Origin: an uncultured Phocaeicola sp.
GTDB taxonomy: Bacteria; Bacteroidota; Bacteroidia; Bacteroidales; Bacteroidaceae
Assembly (NCBI GenBank): GCA_944321015.1
Contig: CALUJS010000002.1
Span: 1 to 64,000, forward strand
Direction of reading: 5' to 3'
DNA: 64,000 bases
The notes under the pieces were generated by a model. The model was not told the origin of the DNA. It was given only the letters and a program-made list of their open reading frames with translations, and searched no databases. This document shows positions 36,137-44,844 of this stretch, one piece after another (the stretch's first letter is position 1; each line of letters opens with the position of its first letter). The position numbers and the translations under genes are program-made.

Positions 36137-37303
36137 ATGAAGAAGATAAGATTTGGTTTATTGTCGCGCATCATTCTGGCTATTTTGCTGGGAGTGGCCT
36201 GCGGGCATGTGTTGCCCGCATGGTGTGTGCGCGTGTTTGTTACGTTCAATGGCATATTCAGTGAATTCTTGGGGTTCATCATTCCCCTTATCATTGTAGG
36301 ACTGGTGGTGCCGGCCATTGCCGATATAGGAAAAGGGGCAGGGCGAATGTTGCTTGTCACAGTGCTTGTGGCCTACGGCGCTACTTTGTTCTCAGGCTTC
36401 CTTTCCTACTTTACCGGGGAACTGGCGTTCCCATACTTGATAGACCCCGATGCTTCGTTGAGCGGCGTAAGCGATTCTGTCTCTCCGGAACCTTATTTTA
36501 CTGTGCCCATTCCTCCAATGATGGATGTCATGACGGCTTTGGTGCTGGCTTTCACGCTGGGCTTGGGAGTAGCCGGATTGGCCTCAAAGGCATTGAAGCA
36601 AGTGTTTGATGATTTCCGGGACATCATTTCGGCTACCATCAGTGCCGTCATTCTGCCACTGTTGCCCATTTATATATTCGGCATATTTCTGAATATGACC
36701 CACACGGGACAAGTATGGAGCATTCTGGTGGTGTTTGTCAAGATTATCGGAGTCATTTTCGTGCTGCATATCCTGCTGCTCGTTTTGCAATATTCGGCAG
36801 CTGCGGTTTTCGTACGTAAGAATCCCTTCAAGTTGTTGGCGCGCATGATGCCTGCTTATTTCACGGCACTCGGCACACAGTCCTCGGCTGCCACCATCCC
36901 TGTGACATTGGAACAAACGAAGCGCAATGGCGTGTCGGACAGTGTGGCCGGTTTTGTCATTCCGCTTTGCGCCACCATCCACTTGTCGGGCAGTACGCTG
37001 AAAATTGTGGCCTGCGCTTTGGCGTTGCTGATGATGCAGGGGCTTCCCCACGGGTTGCCGCTTTTTGCCGGCTTCATCTTTATGCTGGGCATCACGATGG
37101 TAGCTGCTCCGGGAGTTCCCGGCGGAGCCATCATGGCGGCATTGGGCATATTGGAGTCCATCTTGGGTTTTGATGCAGAAGCCCAGGCGTTGATGATAGC
37201 TCTTTACATTGCCATGGACAGTTTCGGCACGGCATGCAATGTGACCGGCGATGGTTCCATCGCGCTTATCATCGACCATTTCATGGGACCGCGCAAGAAG
37301 TAA
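36137..37303 (+). CDS. Dicarboxylate/amino acid:cation symporter (SDF family)
   Basis: A 388-residue membrane transporter of the Glt/SstT family with about eight transmembrane segments and two re-entrant loops. The serine-rich loop appears as LGTQSSAATIPVT, and the later HLSGSTLKIVACA and SFGTACNVTGDG motifs hold cation- and substrate-binding residues. The substrate is probably glutamate, aspartate, serine/threonine or a C4 acid. The ATG at 36137 fits the usual N-terminus MKKIRFGLLSRIILAILLG better than an in-frame ATG 30 bp earlier. It is 43 bp after waaA. Confidence 0.92.
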   Translation: MKKIRFGLLSRIILAILLGVACGHVLPAWCVRVFVTFNGIFSEFLGFIIPLIIVGLVVPAIADIGKGAGRMLLVTVLVAYGATLFSGFLSYFTGELAFPYLIDPDASLSGVSDSVSPEPYFTVPIPPMMDVMTALVLAFTLGLGVAGLASKALKQVFDDFRDIISATISAVILPLLPIYIFGIFLNMTHTGQVWSILVVFVKIIGVIFVLHILLLVLQYSAAAVFVRKNPFKLLARMMPAYFTALGTQSSAATIPVTLEQTKRNGVSDSVAGFVIPLCATIHLSGSTLKIVACALALLMMQGLPHGLPLFAGFIFMLGITMVAAPGVPGGAIMAALGILESILGFDAEAQALMIALYIAMDSFGTACNVTGDGSIALIIDHFMGPRKK

Positions 37304-37357
37304 GGCCGGTGCCGTGGAAATCTATATGCGACTGCGTCGGAATGGATTGAAACAACA

Positions 37358-37408
37358 GACACGGACATGCAGAGTTTTTATTTCCCTGCATGTCCGTGTC
37401 TCTTTTTT
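37358..37408 (+). terminator. Intrinsic terminator after the symporter
   Basis: A perfect 15-bp stem, GACACGGACATGCAG (37358-37372) with 37386-37400, and a 13-nt loop, followed by TCTTTTTTG. It sits in the convergent gap with exonuclease III and probably serves the plus strand best. Confidence 0.88.
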
Positions 37409-37453
37409 GTTGTCGTTCTGAAGCAACGATAGCGTTCGTATATTTTTCTTCCT

Positions 37454-38212
37454 TTACAGCTTTAGTGTCACTTCCACCGGGCAATGGTCGGAGCCAAGGA
37501 TGTCTGTGTGGATTTTTGCCCCGGCGAGCTTTTCTTGCAGGCGGTTGGACACGACGAAGTAGTCGATGCGCCACCCGGCATTCTTTTCTCGCGCGCGGAA
37601 GCGGTACGACCACCACGAGTAGATGCCCTCTGTGTCGGGATAGAAATAGCGGAACGTGTCGGTGAAGCCCGCGTCGAGCAGTTCCTGAAACTTGGCGCGC
37701 TCCTCGTCGGTGAAGCCCGCGTTCTTGCGGTTCGACTTCGGATTTTTCAGGTCTATCTCCTTGTGGGCCACGTTCAGGTCGCCGCAGACGATGACCGGTT
37801 TGTGTGCGTCGAGCCGTTGCAGGTAGGCACGGAAGGCGTCCTCCCACGTCATGCGGTAATCCAGACGGCGCAGGCCGTCCTGCGAGTTGGGCGTGTAGAC
37901 GGTCACGAGATAGAAGTCGTCCATTTCGAGCGTGATGACACGTCCCTCGCGGTCGTGCTCCTCGATGTCCAGGCCATAGGTCACGCGGAGCGGCGTGTGG
38001 CGCGTGAAGACGGCCGTTCCGGAATAGCCTTTCTTTTCGGCGTAGTTCCAATAGGAAGTGTATCCGTCAAACTTCAGGTCGAGTTGTCCTTCCTGCATCT
38101 TGGTCTCCTGCAGGCAGAAGAAGTCGGCGTCCAGCCTTCGGAACGCGTCGCCGAATCCTTTGTCGCAACAGGCGCGCAGCCCGTTGACGTTCCATGAAAT
38201 CAGTTTTATCAT
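37454..38212 (-). CDS. xth: Exodeoxyribonuclease III
   Basis: A 252-residue Mg2+-dependent AP endonuclease / 3'-5' exonuclease of base-excision repair. Signature residues are visible: [10 protein letters not shown] (Asn), CLQETKM (catalytic Glu), [18 protein letters not shown] (Asp/Asn), and the C-terminal [10 protein letters not shown] with catalytic Asp-His. Length is normal. It lies 17 bp downstream of the flavodoxin-ferredoxin gene in the same direction. Confidence 0.95.
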   Translation of the reverse strand: MIKLISWNVNGLRACCDKGFGDAFRRLDADFFCLQETKMQEGQLDLKFDGYTSYWNYAEKKGYSGTAVFTRHTPLRVTYGLDIEEHDREGRVITLEMDDFYLVTVYTPNSQDGLRRLDYRMTWEDAFRAYLQRLDAHKPVIVCGDLNVAHKEIDLKNPKSNRKNAGFTDEERAKFQELLDAGFTDTFRYFYPDTEGIYSWWSYRFRAREKNAGWRIDYFVVSNRLQEKLAGAKIHTDILGSDHCPVEVTLKL

Positions 38213-38229
38213 AAGTCTTTAGGGGTATG

Positions 38230-39009
38230 TCAGATAAACAATTCCGGCTCGCGGCGTGCGCTGAACTTGGCGTGCAGCATGGCCGTATAGGGCGTGTCGA
38301 ATGTAAGCGCGCCCGCAGGACATGCTTTCACGCAGGCGCAGCACTTGATGCAGGTTGAGGGCTCGGTCTGCACTTCTCCTTCATCGGTCATGCGGATGGA
38401 CATCGTGGGACAGCAATCGACACACGTGCCGCAGCCCGTGCAATCGTCCTCGTGCCATACGGGCGCCTGCGGAGTGGGGGTGCCCACCTCGCGATAGGGC
38501 ACGTTGCCTTTGATGAAGAAAGGTTCACTGTTTCCGCTTTCGTGCTTGATGCGTGCACGCCGTCCGAAGTCGGAGGCCAGTGCAAGGTCGGCCTCGTCGG
38601 GACGTCCCTCGGCGATGGGCATGCCGGGACGGCTGTAGGAATGTTCGCCGATGAAGGCACCGGCAGCCACGGGCACGAAGCCCTGTGCCGTCATGACATC
38701 GCGCAGCTCCACGAGCGCATCTTCATAGTCGCGATTGCCGTAGACCACGATGAGGATGGCGGGTGTCCCTTCGCCGCGCACGTCCTTCAGGCGTTGCAGG
38801 GCCAGGGGCGCCACCCGTCCGGCATATACCGGCACGGAGATGACGGCCATGCAGTCGGCCCCGATGGCGAATGGTTCGCGAAGCTGACGGCAGGTCAAGT
38901 CCAGTTCGTCGGCCTCCGTGCCCTGCCATCCACGGGCCACGGCACGTGCAATCTTCAGGGAAGTATGAGTGGGTGAAAACGTAATCACCCGCGTGTGTGT
39001 GATATTCAT
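38230..39009 (-). CDS. Flavodoxin-like protein fused to two [4Fe-4S] ferredoxin motifs
   Basis: A 259-residue cytoplasmic electron-transfer protein of the EFR1-like type. An N-terminal flavodoxin fold (ITFSPTHTSLKIARAVARG, then VISVPVYAGRV) would bind FMN. Two C-terminal clusters follow, CTGCGTCVDCCP and CIKCCACVKACP, each with the CxxCxxCxxxCP ligand spacing. The redox partner is unknown. The ATG at 39007-39009 (MNITHTRV) follows the TACCTTTG box at 39050; longer in-frame starts would lie upstream of that box. Confidence 0.92.
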   Translation of the reverse strand: MNITHTRVITFSPTHTSLKIARAVARGWQGTEADELDLTCRQLREPFAIGADCMAVISVPVYAGRVAPLALQRLKDVRGEGTPAILIVVYGNRDYEDALVELRDVMTAQGFVPVAAGAFIGEHSYSRPGMPIAEGRPDEADLALASDFGRRARIKHESGNSEPFFIKGNVPYREVGTPTPQAPVWHEDDCTGCGTCVDCCPTMSIRMTDEGEVQTEPSTCIKCCACVKACPAGALTFDTPYTAMLHAKFSARREPELFI

Positions 39010-39049
39010 AAACGTAGGTTTTGATTGATAAGTTAGTCGGTAATTGGCA

Positions 39050-39057
39050 CAAAGGTA
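39050..39057 (-). promoter_or_regulatory. -7 box for the flavodoxin-ferredoxin gene
   Basis: Minus-strand TACCTTTG, 40 bp upstream of the start. It is divergent from another box at 39103. Confidence 0.5.
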
Positions 39058-39102
39058 ACCATTTTTCAGTAAAAACATGAAGGCCGTTCCCTCCGGAATG
39101 AA

Positions 39103-39110
39103 TAACTTTG
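39103..39110 (+). promoter_or_regulatory. -7 box for the 39147 gene
   Basis: TAACTTTG. The in-frame ATG at 39108 lies inside this box, so translation must start at 39147. Confidence 0.55.
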
Positions 39111-39146
39111 ACCACACGAACAATAAACCCCGACATACGACCGCTT

Positions 39147-39734
39147 ATGAAATTCAATTGGTTCCGAAAAGAAGAAAAAGATTCCATCCCCGTGGAACAA
39201 ATGAAATGGCGCAATGCGCACGAACTCTATTTCCTTCTGGCTCACGACCGTGAAGGCTCCGTCATAACCTCCCGCACAAACGTCGGAGAGTCGGAACATT
39301 ACTATTATTTCGACTTGCAGGAACACATGACCCGCGTGCGCAGCAGTGCGACAAAGGCACAGTTTCTGATGAACGATGAGACGGAAGAAGCCTGGATGAT
39401 ACTCGCGCCGAACGGAATGCTCCGGCAATGGGGAGAGAAGGATATCGACTTCGCCTGCGTGGACACGCTGGACAACGTGGAGTACGTACACGCCCTGCAC
39501 GCCAAGTTCTGGTTTTCGATTGGAGACTTCAAAAACGGCGTGGCGCAGGTGCACTGGACGGCTTATCCCGACGGCCAATATTTTGCCGACGAAGACGGAT
39601 TTGGCGCCGAGTCGAACAGCGAGGTGAACATCTATGCCTATACCGATCGCTCCGCCCGCATCGTGGTGCCTTTTCAGCCGATGAACAAAGAGGAAAAAGA
39701 GCGGTGGAGAACCGTGGCGGAAGGGAAGGCTTGA
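39147..39734 (+). CDS. Cytoplasmic protein of unknown function
   Basis: A 195-residue soluble protein with no signal peptide or membrane segment (MKFNWFRKEEKDSIPVEQMK at the start). It is acidic and rich in aromatic residues (HYYYFDLQEH, KFWFSIGDFKNG), suggesting a beta-rich fold. I do not recognise a family. It is transcribed alone between a divergent ferredoxin gene and repeat copy E, which begins 38 bp after its stop. Confidence 0.75.
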   Translation: MKFNWFRKEEKDSIPVEQMKWRNAHELYFLLAHDREGSVITSRTNVGESEHYYYFDLQEHMTRVRSSATKAQFLMNDETEEAWMILAPNGMLRQWGEKDIDFACVDTLDNVEYVHALHAKFWFSIGDFKNGVAQVHWTAYPDGQYFADEDGFGAESNSEVNIYAYTDRSARIVVPFQPMNKEEKERWRTVAEGKA

Positions 39735-39771
39735 CGGCTGATGAGGCTGTGCGCGGACTGCTTTTTCTCTC

Positions 39772-39859
39772 CATATCACGGCTCGCGAGCGGCAATATGG
39801 ACGGACACGAGCGCAGATATGTACGCTCGCGAGCCGTGATATGCCCGCTTCGGGCGAAG
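39772..39859. repeat. 22-bp-period palindromic repeat element, copy E (with 19-bp inverted repeat)
   Basis: Units start at 39772, 39794, 39816 and 39838. The first 19 bases (CATATCACGGCTCGCGAGC) recur as an exact reverse complement at 39825-39843, so this copy can form a long hairpin. It sits upstream of the metF promoter. Confidence 0.88.
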
Positions 39860-39934
39860 GAATTTGTGAAGGTAGAACAAATCTAATACTAGCTGCTATC
39901 GCCACAAAAAAGTCAGAATCTCGCTTTTTTATAT

Positions 39935-39942
39935 TAACTTTG
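39935..39942 (+). promoter_or_regulatory. -7 box for metF
   Basis: TAACTTTG, 37 bp before the metF ATG. Confidence 0.55.
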
Positions 39943-39979
39943 CCCGTCATAGCACGAAATACAACATAAACACCGACAC

Positions 39980-40933
39980 ATGAAAGTCATCGACTTGATA
40001 AAAAGCACGGAGAAAACGGCCTTCTCCTTCGAGATACTCCCTCCTCTGAAAGGGAAGGGAATCGACAAAGTGTATCAGACCATTGACACGCTTCGTGAGT
40101 TTGATCCTCAATATATCAACATTACCACTCACCGCAGCGAATACGTGTACAAAGACTTGGGCGGCGGGCTGTTTCAGCGCAGCCGTCTGCGTCGGCGTCC
40201 GGGCACCGTGGCCGTGGCCGCCGCCATCCAAAACAAATACGGCATCACCGTGGTGCCCCACATTCTGTGCAGCGGTTTCACGCGCGAGGAAACGGAATAT
40301 GTGTTGCTCGACCTGCAATTTCTGGGCATCACCGACCTGCTGGTGCTGCGTGGCGACAAAGCCAAACACGAACGTCTGTTCACTCCGGAAGTCGACGGCT
40401 ATGAACACGCCATCGAGCTGCAGGCGCAGATCAACGATTTCAACCGGGGCGTGTTTGTCGACGGCTCGCCCATCGAGGTCACCGGAACTCCCTTCCACTA
40501 TGGCGTGGCATGCTATCCGGAAAAACACGAGGAAGCACCCAACATGGAGACGGATATCTATTGGCTGAAAAAGAAGGTGGAAGCCGGTGCCGAATATGCC
40601 GTGACCCAGCTGTTCTATGACAACAGGAAATATTTTGATTTCGTGGAGCGCGTGCGGCGCGAGGGCATCACGGTGCCCATCATTCCGGGCATCAAGCCTT
40701 TTGCCAAACTGTCGCAACTGAACATGGTGCCCAAGACGTTCAAGGTCGATTTGCCCGAACCGCTAGCCTCCGAAGCCGCCCGTTGCCGGAACGATGAAGA
40801 GGCAGCCGCGCTGGGCGTGGAATGGTGCGTGGCCCAATGTCGGGAGCTGATAGCTGCCGGCGTGCCCAGCATCCACTTCTACACCGTTTCGGCCGTGGAC
40901 AGCATCCGCCGGGTGGCCCAGCAGATTTTTTAA
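39980..40933 (+). CDS. metF: 5,10-methylenetetrahydrofolate reductase
   Basis: A 317-residue FAD-dependent TIM-barrel enzyme that makes 5-methyl-THF for methionine synthesis. It begins VIDLIKSTEKTAFSFEILPP, the usual substrate-binding segment, and contains NITTHRSE, LLVLRGDK and AVTQLFYDN, all family landmarks. It is slightly longer than E. coli MetF (296 residues). holB follows after 20 bp, a likely co-transcript without an obvious metabolic link. Confidence 0.94.
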   Translation: MKVIDLIKSTEKTAFSFEILPPLKGKGIDKVYQTIDTLREFDPQYINITTHRSEYVYKDLGGGLFQRSRLRRRPGTVAVAAAIQNKYGITVVPHILCSGFTREETEYVLLDLQFLGITDLLVLRGDKAKHERLFTPEVDGYEHAIELQAQINDFNRGVFVDGSPIEVTGTPFHYGVACYPEKHEEAPNMETDIYWLKKKVEAGAEYAVTQLFYDNRKYFDFVERVRREGITVPIIPGIKPFAKLSQLNMVPKTFKVDLPEPLASEAARCRNDEEAAALGVEWCVAQCRELIAAGVPSIHFYTVSAVDSIRRVAQQIF

Positions 40934-40953
40934 CCGATTCATCGTCGTCGCCT

Positions 40954-42078
40954 ATGTTCTTCAAGGATATCATCGGACAAGAAAACGTCAAGGAGCGTCT
41001 CCTGACCGAGGTGCGCGAAGGGCGCATCCCTCACGCCTTGCTTCTTGCCGGGCCTGAAGGCACCGGTGCCTTGCCCTTGGCCATTGCCTATGCCCGTTTT
41101 CTGCTCTGCACCCGTCGCGGGGAGCATGACGCCTGCGGCACGTGCCCCTCGTGCGTGAAGGTGAACAAGCTGGCACATCCCGACCTGCACTTTGTCTTCC
41201 CCGTGGTGAAGCGCAAGAGCGGAAGCGACACCGTGTCCGATGACTACATCGCCGAGTGGCGCGAATTGGCCATTGGCACGCCCTATTTCGGTCTCAACCA
41301 TTGGCTGGACGCCATGGGCGCGGAGAACCAGCAGGCCCAAATCTTTGTGAAGGAGAGCGACGAACTGACCCGCAAACTCAACCTGAAGTCGAGCGAGGGT
41401 GGTTATAAGGTGGTCATCATCTGGTTGCCGGAAAAGATGAAAGTGGAATGTGCCAACAAACTGCTGAAGCTGCTCGAAGAGCCGCCCGCACAGACGGTGT
41501 TCATGCTCGTGAGCGAGGAGCCCGACGCCATCCTGCCCACCATTCTGAGCCGTACGCAACGTGTCAACGTCCCCCGTGTGGATGACAACATCATAGCCGG
41601 AGCCCTGACAAGCCGTTTCGGACTCAGTCCGGCCGATGCCTCCGAAACGGCCCGTCTGGCCGAAGGCAGCTTTTTGCAGGCACTCGAGATTATCCACCTG
41701 AACGATGACAACCGCCGCTACTTTGACCTGTTTGTCAGTCTGATGCGTCTGGCCTATCAGCGCAAGGTGAAGGAGATGCGCGAGTGGAGCGAGGTGGTTG
41801 CCGCCATGGGCCGGGAACGCCAGAAGCATTTTCTGGCTTATTGCCAGCGCATGGTGCGCGAAAGTTTCATCTCAAACTTTCATCGCCGCGAACTGACTTA
41901 TATGAACCGTGATGAGGAGAATTTTACGGCACGCTTCGCACCGTTTGTCAACGAGCGCAACGTGGCGGGCATAGCCGACGAACTGGCCGAGGCGCAAGCC
42001 CACATCGAGCAGAACGTCAACGCCCGCATGGTGTTCTTCGATTTCGCGCTGAAAATGATTGTACTATTACTGAAGTGA
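40954..42078 (+). CDS. holB: DNA polymerase III delta' subunit
   Basis: A 374-residue clamp-loader AAA+ subunit, starting MFFKDIIGQENVKERLL. The P-loop is degenerate (GPEGTGAL, no catalytic Lys), as expected for the delta' stator. A zinc module with four cysteines follows (CTRRGEHDACGTCPSC), then VKESDELTRKLNLKS and the sensor region LLKLLEEPPAQTVF. The frame is open upstream into metF but only this start matches the family. A ricT gene comes 34 bp downstream. Confidence 0.93.
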   Translation: MFFKDIIGQENVKERLLTEVREGRIPHALLLAGPEGTGALPLAIAYARFLLCTRRGEHDACGTCPSCVKVNKLAHPDLHFVFPVVKRKSGSDTVSDDYIAEWRELAIGTPYFGLNHWLDAMGAENQQAQIFVKESDELTRKLNLKSSEGGYKVVIIWLPEKMKVECANKLLKLLEEPPAQTVFMLVSEEPDAILPTILSRTQRVNVPRVDDNIIAGALTSRFGLSPADASETARLAEGSFLQALEIIHLNDDNRRYFDLFVSLMRLAYQRKVKEMREWSEVVAAMGRERQKHFLAYCQRMVRESFISNFHRRELTYMNRDEENFTARFAPFVNERNVAGIADELAEAQAHIEQNVNARMVFFDFALKMIVLLLK

Positions 42079-42112
42079 CCCGTTCACACACCCCATAAAA
42101 CAAATAAACGCT

Positions 42113-43417
42113 ATGGATTTCAAACTGAAAAACGGCTGTGGCAACCTTTCCGCCAAAGGATGCGGCCGACAAGATAACAAACTCAACACTTACGATTGGC
42201 TGGCCGATATACCCGGCAACGAAGACACCTGTGACATGGTGGAAGTGCAATTCAAAAACACACGCAAAGGCTACTATAAGAACAGCAACAAATTGAAGCT
42301 CGAAAAGGGCGATATTGTGGCCGTGGAAGCCAGTCCCGGGCACGACATCGGAACTGTGACCCTCACAGGACGGCTCGTTCCTCTGCAGATGAAGAAAGCC
42401 AACCTCAAGCCGGATGCCGAAATACGTCGCATTTACCGCAAGGCCAAGCCCGTGGACATGGAGAAGTATAACGAAGCAAAGGCAAAAGAACATGACACGA
42501 TGATACGCTCGCGACAGATTGCCGCTGACCTGAAGCTGGATATGAAGATTGGCGACGTGGAATATCAGGGCGACGGCAACAAAGCCATCTTCTACTACAT
42601 TGCTGACGAACGGGTGGATTTCCGGCAGCTCATCAAGGTGCTGGCCGATGCCTTTCATGTACGCATCGAGATGAAACAAATCGGTGCACGTCAGGAGGCC
42701 GGACGCATAGGCGGCATTGGTCCGTGCGGACGTGAATTGTGTTGTGCCACGTGGATGACCAACTTTGTTTCCGTGTCGACCAATGCAGCCCGCATACAGG
42801 ACATCTCGCTCAATCCCCAGAAGTTGGCTGGGCAATGTGCCAAGTTGAAATGTTGTCTTAATTATGAGGTGGATGCTTATGTGGAGAGCTCCAAGCGTAT
42901 GCCGTCGCGTGAAATCACGCTGGAGACCAAGGACGCCACGTATTATTACTTTAAGGCTGATATTCTGAAAGGCATCATCAGCTATTCCACCGACAAAAAC
43001 TTTGCGGCCAATCTGGTTAACATCACGGGGAAACGCGCTTTCGAGGTCATCAATATGAACCGTAACGGCATAAAGCCTGACAGTTTGTCGGAAGATGAAC
43101 ACCAAGGCGAGCCCAAACGTCCCATCGACTTGCTGGAGCAAGAAAGCCTGACCCGCTTCGACAAGGCCAAAAAGAACAAGAAGAAAAAGAAAAGCAATCC
43201 GGCTCAAGCTGAAGGCAAAAAGAACGAGCCGAAAAAGCCGCAGACTGAAGGTAAAAAACAGTCCAACAAGAATCCGCAACAGACGTCGGGCAACCCACAA
43301 CCGGAGCGCAAACCGGGAGGAGGCAACAGCAAGCGACGCCATAAGGAGGGTAACCGGCAACCGCAGGACACGGTCAAAAAACAACAGGCTCCGAATGCGG
43401 ACAATACGCCTCAGTAG
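42113..43417 (+). CDS. RicT/PSP1-domain protein with lysine-rich tail
   Basis: A 434-residue protein of the PSP1/YaaT (RicT) family. The PSP1 core (about 40-290) carries the conserved cysteines GPCGRELCCATWM and AKLKCCLNYE, which in Bacillus RicT take part in Fe-S-binding complexes that affect RNase Y activity. After residue 345 comes a low-complexity tail rich in Lys, Gln, Asn and Pro (KKNKKKKKSNPAQ), typical of Bacteroidetes members and possibly RNA-binding. It lies between holB and gldH, and its TAG is immediately followed by the gldH ATG. Confidence 0.88.
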   Translation: MDFKLKNGCGNLSAKGCGRQDNKLNTYDWLADIPGNEDTCDMVEVQFKNTRKGYYKNSNKLKLEKGDIVAVEASPGHDIGTVTLTGRLVPLQMKKANLKPDAEIRRIYRKAKPVDMEKYNEAKAKEHDTMIRSRQIAADLKLDMKIGDVEYQGDGNKAIFYYIADERVDFRQLIKVLADAFHVRIEMKQIGARQEAGRIGGIGPCGRELCCATWMTNFVSVSTNAARIQDISLNPQKLAGQCAKLKCCLNYEVDAYVESSKRMPSREITLETKDATYYYFKADILKGIISYSTDKNFAANLVNITGKRAFEVINMNRNGIKPDSLSEDEHQGEPKRPIDLLEQESLTRFDKAKKNKKKKKSNPAQAEGKKNEPKKPQTEGKKQSNKNPQQTSGNPQPERKPGGGNSKRRHKEGNRQPQDTVKKQQAPNADNTPQ

Positions 43418-43900
43418 ATGCATCTCGTTACCCAACTGTTGAAGAACATCATCCTGCCGATGGCAATTGTTTTGCTGTCGGCAGGATGTCATGCGCCCGA
43501 AGGATATCATGCCTTCCGTACGTTGCCGGTCGAGGGTTGGACACGGGGTGATACGCTTTGCTTTGCTCTTCCTCGGCAGGCTCATACCGTGTCATGTCGT
43601 GCCACGATCGAAATACGCCACACGGGGCGTTATCCTTACCGTTCGTTGTGGCTTCTTGTAAGTCACAACACAACAGATTCGCTGCAGTTCCGAACCGACA
43701 CCATTGAATGTGCACTCACCGACGCACACGCGCATTTTGATGGCACGGGTGTCAATGACCTTTATCAGAAGTCTTTTCCCTTGTCGCCCATGACCTTGAA
43801 AGCCGGCACCTCACCCATCATACGGGTCGTCCCGTTCATGAAAGACCGCTTCTTGCCCGGCATCACCGATATTGGTGTGCGTCTGACTCCCGCCCCGTAG
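43418..43900 (+). CDS. gldH: GldH-like gliding-motility lipoprotein
   Basis: A 160-residue lipoprotein (lipobox LSAGC, Cys24). The mature part matches GldH: EGYHAFRTLPVEGWTRGDTLCF, RHTGRYPYRSLWLLV and a C-terminal LPGITDIGVRL. GldH is required for gliding in flavobacteria but is also conserved in non-gliding Bacteroides, where its role is unknown. It starts directly at the end of ricT, so translation is coupled. Its stop is only 7 bp from the left direct repeat of the putative island. Confidence 0.9.
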   Translation: MHLVTQLLKNIILPMAIVLLSAGCHAPEGYHAFRTLPVEGWTRGDTLCFALPRQAHTVSCRATIEIRHTGRYPYRSLWLLVSHNTTDSLQFRTDTIECALTDAHAHFDGTGVNDLYQKSFPLSPMTLKAGTSPIIRVVPFMKDRFLPGITDIGVRLTPAP

Positions 43901-43906
43901 AGATAA

Positions 43907-43938
43907 GCCGGGAATAGGGCTCTTGTTCAAAAAGAAAA
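43907..43938. repeat. Left copy of direct repeat flanking the tubulin-like island
   Basis: A 32-nt sequence made of GCCGGGAATAGGGCTC and TTGTTCAAAAAGAAAA. It aligns with 54245-54274 at 28 of 32 columns (two mismatches, two single-base gaps), in the same orientation. It sits just after gldH and at the outer edge of the operon terminator. Confidence 0.7.
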
Positions 43939-43964
43939 GAAGGTGCGCTTTTTGACACACCTTC
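43929..43964 (-). terminator. Terminator of the tubulin-like operon
   Basis: On the minus strand, GAAGGTGTG pairs with CGCACCTTC (43956-43964 and 43939-43947, one G-U) around an 8-nt loop, followed by TTTTCTTTTTG. A strong intrinsic terminator 39 bp after the last gene. Confidence 0.85.
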
Positions 43965-44002
43965 TCCACTTGATTATTTTTTTGCTGCGATGGGGAGAAG
44001 CC

Positions 44003-44773
44003 TCATGCTTCTTCCTTTTCGCTCAACAGTTTCTCCAATTCTTCGTCCGAATAATCTTCCAGCGAACCGCCCTCTTCCTGCGAAGCCAGCAGTTCCTGTG
44101 CCACTTGGGCGGCAGATTTGGTCACTGTTTCGCAGTCCTGATAGGCCGACAGGTCGGCATTGGCGTCAACTGGTATGCCCTCTTCGGTAAAGTCCTTTTG
44201 GTATTGAGCGATGACGCGCAGGCATTCCTTGCGGAGACTCAGTTGTTTTTTCAGTTCCTTGATGTCATTGGTTGAAGCCAGCAGGCCGGTAGCAGCACCG
44301 ATACCGGCACCTATCAGCTTGTCTTTCTTTGAACCGCCTGCAGCCAGTCCGCCCAACAGGCCGGCACCGGTTCCGATGCCCACTTTAGCTATGATAGCAC
44401 CGCCTGACTTCAAGGCAGCCTTGAGGTGCTTGCGGGCTGTGCTGGGGTCACACACTGTACCGTTCTGGTCCACCAGACGGTAGGTCTTGCGGACGGTCTG
44501 GTCTTCGTTGCGGATGGTGTCGCCGTTTGCGTCCGTCTCTATCATTTCCACCACGCTGTACGAGGGCATCGTCTCAATGAGTTGTTTGGCCGAGATACTG
44601 TCTTCGGCAGCAACGGCCGTAGTGTCGGCGTTTTGTTCGCCTCCGCCCACGACACTTTGCACCGTCTCTGTAGCCTTCTTTAGTTTCTTCAAGAATCCCT
44701 GTGCCGAGGCACCCGTTGCGCAGAAGGTCATCAAGGTCAAGATGTAAACACTTCTCAAAATAATGTTTTTCAT
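44003..44773 (-). CDS. Exported glycine-zipper protein, last gene of the tubulin-like operon
   Basis: A 256-residue protein with a signal peptide ending ...ATGASAQ. A middle section (about 125-167) is packed with small residues in a GxxxG-like pattern (GIGTGAGLLGGLAAGG, then GAGIGAATGLLAS), i.e. a glycine zipper that could insert into or oligomerise in a membrane. The last 30 residues are strongly acidic (EEGGSLEDYSDEELEKLL). The first half contains short beta-type segments (YRLVDQNGTVCD). No catalytic motif is seen. It is separated from the upstream gene by 71 bp, the second-largest gap in the operon. Confidence 0.8.
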   Translation of the reverse strand: MKNIILRSVYILTLMTFCATGASAQGFLKKLKKATETVQSVVGGGEQNADTTAVAAEDSISAKQLIETMPSYSVVEMIETDANGDTIRNEDQTVRKTYRLVDQNGTVCDPSTARKHLKAALKSGGAIIAKVGIGTGAGLLGGLAAGGSKKDKLIGAGIGAATGLLASTNDIKELKKQLSLRKECLRVIAQYQKDFTEEGIPVDANADLSAYQDCETVTKSAAQVAQELLASQEEGGSLEDYSDEELEKLLSEKEEA

Positions 44774-44844
44774 ACGTTTAAAAGTTTTAATTGTTAATAT
44801 AATGATTAGTTGTAAATTGCTATGTGCATGAGTTCGGACGTTGA

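Noticed and set aside
39108-39146. Upstream ATG at 39108 as the start of the 39147 gene
   Set aside because: It lies inside the TAACTTTG promoter box, so it cannot be in the transcript.
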